Origin: Isoperla grammatica
Taxonomy: Eukaryota > Arthropoda > Insecta > Plecoptera > Perlodidae
Length of the DNA stretch: 64,000 nucleotides
Assembly (NCBI GenBank): GCA_945910005.1
Contig: OX246740.1
Span: 1,798,736-1,862,735 of the forward strand
Direction: 5' to 3'
Under the pieces are notes generated by a model. That model saw nothing but the letters and a program-made list of their open reading frames with translations. It was not told where the DNA came from and did not search any database. Shown piece by piece: positions 57,259 to 64,000 of the stretch (position 1 is its first letter; the number at the start of each line of letters is the position of its first letter). The position numbers were made by a program, and so were the translations under genes.

Positions 57259-57994
57259 GCTAAGAAATTACATGTGAAAGGCACCGAAAAGCTGACATGC
57301 CCAGACACAGGTATATGTAGTAGAAATAAACGGTAGTTTTGCATTAATTCCTTTTGATATTGGGTGGGGATTTTGCTACAGGATTTTGCTTGTAATTGCT
57401 GAGCATCCAGAGTCTGGTATTTTCGTTGAAAAAAACAATGCATTCTTCTCTTTGTTCCCCAAGTCGATGATTTCGCGGTAAAAATAGATCCAAATTTCGT
57501 TGAATTTTCGTTTTTACCACTGCCTGCCTGCCTATTGGTCGAATGACAGAAGACTATGTGGACGTCATGCCCAACATCATGACAAGTGCTGCTCACGCGA
57601 CAGAGCGCCGACATCAACACAAACAAACACACACGTTAGTGTCACACCCACAAACATGACCTATCACAATGTAGACATGCATTTTACTTTTAACTGCCGT
57701 TTTAAAAAAAGAATGTGAAACCCAGACATGAATATCAATTGCAGTGTTGACGTGACACTAGTCTGTTAAAACTCGGCGGGAGCGATAAAAAAAGATTGGT
57801 GTGAATGTGGTCCAAGAAGTTTACTTTTCGCTACACGTGGCTGGGCTTTGCAGGGAAACTACTTGACTGTAGATGGCAGATTGTGACGTTTCAAAATTGT
57901 ACAACGAGGCTATTCGACCAGTTAGGTGCACTAGCTAATAGTGAGCAGTGGGCACCTAGTTACTTACCCACATGAAATGAACACACACCAATAG
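57249..57994. other. Unique spacer
   Basis: A 125-codon minus-strand frame (57255-57632) has no recognised domain; no splice sites convincingly bound it. Confidence 0.35.
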
Positions 57995-58168
57995 TACCTC
58001 GGGGTAGAATAGGACCAGGGTGACTCTGACAGTCGAAAGAGGCGACAAAATGAGAGCCTGTCCCTTTCCCCCCAATTCCTCGTCCCACTCCACCTTCCCT
58101 TGCTGGACTCCCCTTATAGTATGACGACCCCCACGAGGTATAATGGATCTGACTCGGAAGACCTCATA
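57995..58168 (-). mobile_element. Dispersed SINE body, copy 2 (-)
   Basis: Reverse complement similar to 42815-43010 over its whole length, with matching block order from GTCCGAGTCAGATCC-like sequence to CCTATTCTACCCCGAGG. The two copies are diverged by substitutions and small indels, so they are independent old insertions. Confidence 0.65.
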
Positions 58169-58943
58169 TGAACTAAGCTGTAGAGTTCGTCACAACAAAT
58201 AATCAACACAATGCTACACTGCTTCGACGTATCAAAGATTCTCGCTGTCTATTCAGATTGCCAGGTAACTGCTTATAATGTCCACTGCATTATGGAGTGC
58301 ACTAGCCATGCTTGCCTGCCAACAGACGCGCCGACAGTATCACGACAGAGCACGAGAAGAGACACAACTAGATCTAGGTTGGTATTTGTCGCACTCGCAT
58401 ACGTCACTACACTATCACATAATCTATGACGACACCAAGATGTTAGATACACGTCGAGGTAACTTTATGACTGCGTTGACTTGGAGAATTATTTTAATTG
58501 AATATTTATTATTAACATCGTTAGGCTATATTTCTTCTCCATGTATATCTGGACTATACAAATACTTTGGAATAGTTGGCTGGTCTGAAGTAGGTAACTA
58601 ATCCAGCTCCATATACGTTTTGTTGGTACGATTGGATACGATGCAGTATTTCGTAATACCATTGGTAATTGAAATACCTTATGTTGTTGCTTACTGGTTG
58701 CATCTTATTTTATGGAGACTGGAATCTGTATCCTACTTTGAAATAGAATTGACTATCTTTTTCAAGCAAGTATGATGTAATGCATGTTGGACAGAGCACG
58801 GACTCTCATAATACATTCATCGCTACGTATACCGTATCTCTCAAGTCCAACCCCATTGCCACTCTTCAACTAATCACTTACATTGAACGTAATATGATGG
58901 CAATACTTTAGTCCGTCAATATTTGTTTCCTTATAGTTATAAG
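58169..58943. other. Unique spacer
   Basis: Open stretches of 72-107 codons at 58211-58601 have no recognised domains. Confidence 0.4.
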
Positions 58944-59138
58944 TAACTAAGGCTCGAATGCATAGTTCACACTCAAGCCCTCCTCAACTCAGACTCTTCT
59001 CAGCCTCACCAAGCCACCAAACACAGAGCCGTCCGCATGGCAATGCTGTTCTGTGATTGGTGGTTAAGCGAGGCTGAGGAGAGGCTGAGTTGAGGAAGGC
59101 TTGAGTCTGGACTATGCATTCGGACCTAAGTAATTAAC
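58944..59138. mobile_element. Palindromic MITE, about 190 bp, TAA flanks
   Basis: GGCTCGAATGCATAGTTCAC on the left matches the complement of the right end, GGTCCGAATGCATAGTCCAG. Complementarity continues for about 85 bp per arm through CTCAAGCC, CCTCAACTCAG, CTCAGCCTC and CACCAA. Both ends are flanked by TAA, a 3-bp target duplication of the TWA type used by PIF/Harbinger elements. Confidence 0.85.
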
Positions 59139-59462
59139 ATCTAAAGTGATAGTTTCTATCTTGCTAGGATATGTTGTGTCCTCCATCGTTCTAGACTGTT
59201 CTGGTATTATATTCATTAAATCATACACTTAGTTAAACGTTCCACGAGAACATTATACTTCGTATAACTTCATAATAATTTAGGGAATCATATTTTATGT
59301 TTTCTTCAAACACATAAATATTATGATTATTATTAGTGTTTTTTTTGAAGTCGAAATTTATTTCATTGCATGTAGTTAGTTATTCTCCCGCTAACAACGG
59401 GTCAAATCTCGTCAAGTCCGAGAGAGACAACGTACGTCTCCCGTCCATGCGTACCCACTTGT
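59139..59462. other. Short spacer
   Basis: AT-rich, no feature. Confidence 0.4.
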
Positions 59463-61775
59463 TGCACTCCTCAACTAACCGGGTGTGTATGGGGTACACT
59501 TGGAGCACTCCTCAACTACTGGGTGTGTATGGGGTACACTTGGAGCACTCCTCAACTAACCGGGTGTGTATGGGGTACACTTGGAGCACTCCTCAACTAA
59601 CCGGGTGTGTATGGGGTACACTTGGAGCACTCCTCAACTACTGGGTGTGTATGGGGTACACTTGGAGCACTCCTCAACTAACCGGGTGTGTATGGGGTAC
59701 ACTTGGAGCACTCCTCAACTAACCGGGTGTGTATGGGGTACACTTGGAGCACTCCTCAACTACTGGGTGTGTATGGGGTACACTTGGAGCACTCCTCAAC
59801 TAACCGGGTGTGTATGGGGTACACTTGGAGCACTCCTCAACTACTGGGTGTGTATGGGGTACACTTGGAGCACTCCTCAACTAACCGGGTGTGTATGGGG
59901 TACACTTGGAGCACTCCTCAACTACTGGGTGTGTATGGGGTACACTTGGAGCACTCCTCAACTAACCGGGTGTGTATGGGGTACACTTGGAGCACTCCTC
60001 AACTAACCGGGTGTGTATGGGGTACACTTGGAGCACTCCTCAACTACTGGGTGTGTATGGGGTACACTTGGAGCACTCCTCAACTAACCGGGTGTGTATG
60101 GGGTACACTTGGAGCACTCCTCAACTAACCGGGTGTGTATGGGGTACACTTGGAGCACTCCTCAACTACTGGGTGTGTATGGGGTACACTTGGAGCACTC
60201 CTCAACTAACCGGGTGTGTATGGGGTACACTTGGAGCACTCCTCAACTAACCGGGTGTGTATGGGGTACACTTGGAGCACTCCTCAACTACTGGGTGTGT
60301 ATGAGGTACACTTGGAGCACTCATCAACTAACCGGGTGTGTATGGGGTACACTTGGAGCACTCCTCAACTAACCGGGTGTGTATGGGGTACACTTGGAGC
60401 ACTCCTCAACTAACCGGGTGTGTATGGGGTACACTTGGAGCACTCCTCAACTACTGGGTGTGTATGGGGTACACTTGGAGCACTCCTCAACTAACCGGGT
60501 GTGTATGGGGTACACTTGGAGCACTCCTCAACTACTGGGTGTGTATGGGGTACACTTGGAGCACTCCTCAACTAACCGGGTGTGTATGGGGTACACTTGG
60601 AGCACTCCTTAACTAACCGGGTGTGTATGGGGTACACTTGGAGCACTCCTCAACTACTGGGTGTGTATGGGGTACACTTGGAGCACTCCTCAACTAACCG
60701 GGTGTGTATGGGGTACACTTGGAGCACTCCTCAACTACTGGGTGTGTATGGGGTACACTTGGAGCACTCCTCAACTAACCGGGTGTGTATGGGGTACACT
60801 TGGAGCACTCCTCAACTACTGGGTGTGTATGGGGTACACTTGGAGCACTCCTCAACTACTGGGTGTGTATGGGGTACACTTGGAGCACTCCTCAACTACT
60901 GGGTGTGTATGGGGTACACTTGGAGCACTCCTCAACTAACTGGGTGTGTATGGGGTACACTTGGAGCACTCCTCAACTAACTGGGTGTGTATGGGGTACA
61001 CTTGGAGCACTCCTCAACTAACCGGGTGTGTATGGGGTACACTTGGAGCACTCCTCAACTAACCGGGTGTGTATGGGGTACACTTGGAGCACTCCTCAAC
61101 TAACCGGGTGTGTATGGGGTACACTTGGAGCACTCCTCAACTACTGGGTGTGTATGGGGTACACTTGGAGCACTCCTCAACTAACCGGGTGTGTATGGGG
61201 TACACTTGGAGCACTCCTCAACTACTGGGTGTGTATGGGGTACACTTGGAGCACTCCTCAACTAACCGGGTGTGTATGGGGTACACTTGGAGCACTCCTC
61301 AACTACTGGGTGTGTATGGGGTACACTTGGAGCACTCCTCAACTACTGGGTGTGTATGGGGTACACTTGGAGCACTCCTCAACTAACTGGGTGTGTATGG
61401 GGTACACTTGGAGCACTCCTCAACTAACTGGGTGTGTATGGGGTACACTTGGAGTACTCCTCAACTAACCGGGTGTGTAGGGTACACTTGGAGCACTCCT
61501 CAACTAACTGGGTGTGTATGGGGTACACTTGGAGCACTCCTCAACTAACTGAGTGTGTATGGGGTACACTTGGAGCACTCCTCAACTAACTGGGTGTGTA
61601 TGGGGTACACTTGGAGCACTCCTCAACTAACTGGGTGTGTATGGGGTACACTTGGAGTACTCCTCAACTAACCGGGTGTGTAGGGTACACTTATTGCACT
61701 CCTCAACTAACCGGGTGGGTATGGGTTACACTTGGAGTACTCATCAACTAACTGGGTGTATGGGGTACACGGAGC
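59463..61775. repeat. Minisatellite, 41/40-bp unit, about 57 copies with higher-order order
   Basis: The unit is GCACTCCTCAACTAACCGGG followed by TGTGTATGGGGTACACTTGGA. Type A has CTAACCGGG (41 bp), type B CTACTGGG (40 bp), type C CTAACTGGG (41 bp). A and B form AAB (122 bp) and AB (81 bp) super-units over the first 1.3 kb; C appears only from about 60930. Two copies with the deletion GTGTAGGG (about 61476 and 61680) each follow GGAGTACTCC, marking a five-unit duplication. Periodic open frames in the forward direction are artefacts. Confidence 0.97.
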
Positions 61776-61989
61776 ACGACCCGGCACTTAAAATACTATG
61801 TGCCTACATACTTTAGCACCTTGGCTTAACTTAGCTTAGCTTAGACAATCGCATGTAATTATAAAGTACGAGATACTGTTGACAGTATTAGGTATACCTC
61901 ACATATCGTCTACCTACACATATACTTATACTTGGTACAGTGTAGACTACGTAGTAGGAAGTACACAACAAGCTTCTTCCTTGTAGAGA
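61776..61989. other. Short spacer
   Basis: Contains a minor TTAGC repeat (about 61828-61842). Confidence 0.4.
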
Positions 61990-62090
61990 CTGTACCATAG
62001 AAACGTCCAGGCAGGACTGGTCTCGAACCAGGCCTCGTCCCAGTTACCGAGCAGGTGCATCACCACTAGGCCACGTTACGTAACCGCCTG
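61990..62090 (-). mobile_element. tRNA-derived SINE head, minus strand
   Basis: On the minus strand, GTGGCCTAGTGGTGATGCAC (about 62080-62061) is a very good box A, and GGCCTGGTTCGAGACCAGTC (about 62034-62015) holds box B in a pairable T-arm (CTGG/CCAG). Spacing fits a 73-nt tRNA, but the acceptor ends do not pair. The body would continue to lower coordinates. Confidence 0.6.
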
Positions 62091-62140
62091 CATGGCATTG
62101 GAACTGACTTTCACAGTAGCCTATCTATCCTTTCGTTTTC

Positions 62141-62653
62141 AATACTGAGCCTTGGCGCTTGGCGGGAAGGGGTGGTAGTGTTATATAGTCCCACTACAAC
62201 AACAATACTGAGGGTGTGTTCCAACTTGACGTTTTTCGTAGTGGACTACGCTTAGTTATACTAATCGAAAGGAAGTGACGTCACAAGCAGGCCACCAATG
62301 CTCCTTATTTGGCTAGTGGTTAGTGGGTAGTGGGTAGTGGCCGAAAGTGTACACTACGACACCAACTAACCCACTAAAACAAGATGGTTGATACCAGCCA
62401 TCACAGCTGATACTTTTAGGTTAGGAAAATACCCAACCAGTGAGTGGAAGTATCATTATCGTATTTATTTACATTAAATGATTAATAACAATAAACTTTG
62501 TATTAGCACACTAGGTGACGTACCCAAAGCTGTTAGCGTTTAGTGTGTAGCAGGTTAGTGGTTAGTGGTTAGTGGTTAGTGGTTAGCAGGCGAAAATCAA
62601 GTTGGAACACACCCTGAGCCTTGGCGCTTGGCGGGAAGGGGTGGTAGTGTTAG
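62141..62653. repeat. 63-bp tandem duplication interrupted by a DNA element
   Basis: AATACTGAGCCTTGGCGCTT begins at 62141. A second copy begins AATACTGAG at 62204 and resumes with CCTTGGCGCTTGGCGGGAAG at 62619 after the insertion. Removing 62213-62613 and one CTGAG restores the second copy of the 63-bp repeat. Confidence 0.85.
62213..62613. mobile_element. Non-autonomous DNA transposon, about 401 bp, perfect 17-bp TIR
   Basis: The ends GGTGTGTTCCAACTTGA and TCAAGTTGGAACACACC are exact inverted repeats. The flanking CTGAG is present on both sides (62208-62212, 62614-62618), and the host repeat shows a single CTGAG in its intact copy, so it is a duplication made on insertion. If the ends begin GGG, the duplication would be TGA (3 bp), as in Harbinger-like elements. 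Inside are (GTGGTTA)-type repeats at 62311-62341 and 62549-62587 in direct orientation, and a TGACGTCA at 62276-62283. No transposase. Confidence 0.85.
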
Positions 62654-63259
62654 TTATGTTGAAGCCAAGGCGTCAGTAGGTGACTCTATGGCTGATGATT
62701 GGGCAACGCGTTGTATGAAGCCAAGTAAAGGCGTCAGACGTCTGCCGAGCACGATAAGACAAGAACATCTCATTCCAGGAAACTAGGTTAACTCGGGCGA
62801 TACTGGATATTAATCTATTACAGGTCTACGAGTGCGCAGTACGTAGTAGTTGTTATCTGTGCCTTCTACAGCAGCCCTGACTTGCACAATAGCTCAGGCC
62901 GCCGTTCACGTACGCAGCACTTGGAATATGGATAGAGAAGCTTCATTGAAGAACCAATCAGTTCATTCTAATGAATGAGTTTGATCGACAATAACAATCA
63001 CAGAAAAAGTTTCGCAAAGTTTGTTAGTTGAACGCGTGTCCTCCAACATGATCGAGGCATACTTTTTCGACGACAATTGAAACAGCCGAAACTCACTAAA
63101 CGCAAACAAGATACTTTGTGAATGTTGGATTCCTCTATCAGATCATCCCTCCCGTCGTCTCGATTAGCATATCCCAAAAAAACAGTCCTTTACGAGCAAG
63201 TTTTCTTGTTATACTCGAAAGTCAAAATGCAACGTGCAGTTCCAGTACATCCGGTATTT
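62654..63259. other. Unique spacer
   Basis: No gene seen. The GAAGCCAA(GT)..GGCGTCAG motif occurs twice near 62662 and 62717. Confidence 0.4.
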
Positions 63260-63350
63260 ACTCACAGTTTACTGGACCGAGTCTTACAGCTAGCCATCTC
63301 TTGTTTATACTGTGTGCAACTTACCTGTAAAAGAGGAAGATACAAATTAG
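63260..63350 (-). other. Candidate recursive splice site (ratchet point) with RS-exon
   Basis: On the minus strand, GACTAAT (branch-like CTAAT = complement of 63350-63346) is followed by TATCTTCCTCTTTTACAG ending at 63325, and directly by GTAAGT (63324-63319). The branch adenosine lies about 22 nt from the junction. A second donor, GTGAGT (63265-63260), lies 59 nt downstream. The flanks resemble those at 5.2 kb: CACCTCTACATGAT versus CACCTCTACGTGAT upstream, and CAGTAAACTGTGAGTA at the second donor in both. Confidence 0.6.
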
Positions 63351-64000
63351 TCATCAATCATGTAGAGGTGAGAGAGTGAAAACACAAACATACAATGCTG
63401 AATAACCACGTATAGTATGTAATTGTAATGTATATTCACTGAACAATGAACGCTAAATAGAATAAGCGTAGGCCTACAGCGTTTTAAACAAATATCCTAC
63501 CACGGTTTAAAATCCAGGCAGTAAACATGTCAAATTGTCCACAGCTTTGTTGCACTTACTGTGTATAATCTTATTAGGGGTGTAATCTGAAATTTGGTAA
63601 CAGAAAACATGTAATCATATAATTATAATTTAAGTCGCACAAACATTCTTCCAATCACTAGTCTACTCTCCAGTCTTTATTTTACAACCATTTAAAACCG
63701 TTTAAGCGTCAAGTCGAACAAGTACAAGACAAATCTGAAAACAATCAAGTAATAATAACCCATGTCAAATTCAAAGAACACAATCACTAGCACAAGAAAC
63801 AAGGTCATCATATGTAGGCCTATTTCAATATTGTTATTATGTGGTTCGATTAAAAGCGCGATGTGACAGCGGAGACCGATCATAAAAGTCTTCCGGGAAC
63901 CCAGCAAAGTGGTCGCGGCTCCAGAGAATCCGGCTCGTGCGAGCGAGATAAGATACCTCGTGTTGTTTTCCTGGTGAATCACTCATCATTATGTCTGGGC
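63351..64000. other. AT-rich end of window
   Basis: No gene is supported. A 96-codon minus frame (63692-63982) is hydrophobic and T-rich, with no recognised domain. Confidence 0.4.

Noticed and set aside
59336..61468. Periodic forward frames up to 146 codons
   Set aside because: They start and stop where 40-bp and 41-bp units shift the frame; they carry no independent evidence.

Overview
This window looks like non-coding nuclear DNA from an animal, most likely a marine invertebrate. It is AT-rich, has no compact gene layout, and holds no open frame that I can assign to a protein family. It carries tRNA-derived SINE-like heads, foldback (MITE-like) DNA elements, microsatellites and an unusual number of minisatellites. 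A mollusc is my best guess. It rests on remembered resemblance of two dispersed motifs to mollusc repeats: a (GATT)n tail running into ATTTGGTG...AACGACGT at 7091 and 54671, and a SINE body at 42815 and 57995. Treat the taxon as a weak inference.

Layout. Minisatellite arrays fill about 14.8 kb, roughly 23% of the window: 1-368 (41/37 bp unit), 3551-4560 (35 bp x 29), 5897-6524 (81 bp x 8), 7736-7973 (about 61 bp x 3), 12469-12788 (about 106 bp x 3), 15445-17437 (74 bp x 27), 18808-19245 (75 bp x 6), 20193-20822 (80 bp x 8), 22160-24103 (about 71 bp x 27), 25711-25945 (123 bp x 2), 38430-39793 (50 bp x 27), 48458-51333 (76/80 bp x 37), 51591-51912 (80 bp x 4), 55325-55600 (degenerate, about 118 bp x 3) and 59463-61775 (41/40 bp x about 57). 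Foldback or inverted-terminal-repeat elements lie at 861, 28582, 35530, 35793, 47420, 58944 and 62213. SINE-like copies lie near 26008, 29057, 32690, 33685, 36120, 41187 (-), 42815, 57995 (-) and 61990 (-). A probable LINE 3' end sits at 31725 (-).

Most interesting signal. At three places on the minus strand (junctions at 63325/63324, 37327/37326 and 5264/5263) a textbook 3' splice site (CTAAC/CTAAT branch point, pyrimidine tract, YAG) abuts a consensus 5' splice site (GTAAGT or GTGAGT) with no exon between. Each is followed 57-64 nt later by a second consensus donor. This is the architecture of recursive-splicing (ratchet) sites with an RS-exon. The 5.2 kb and 63.3 kb sites are also similar in their flanks. 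The simplest reading is that the whole window lies inside one very long intron of a minus-strand gene whose exons are outside it. That would explain the lack of coding sequence. I inferred this by eye and have no transcript evidence.

Several arrays carry a regular regulatory-like palindrome in every unit: CACGTG E-boxes at 20.2-20.8 and 22.2-24.1 kb, TCGCGA at 38.4-39.8 and 48.5-51.3 kb, and a hairpin at 12.5 and 15.4 kb. Several have higher-order organisation, which suggests recent multi-unit duplication. All open frames inside arrays are by-products of repeat periodicity and are not annotated as genes.
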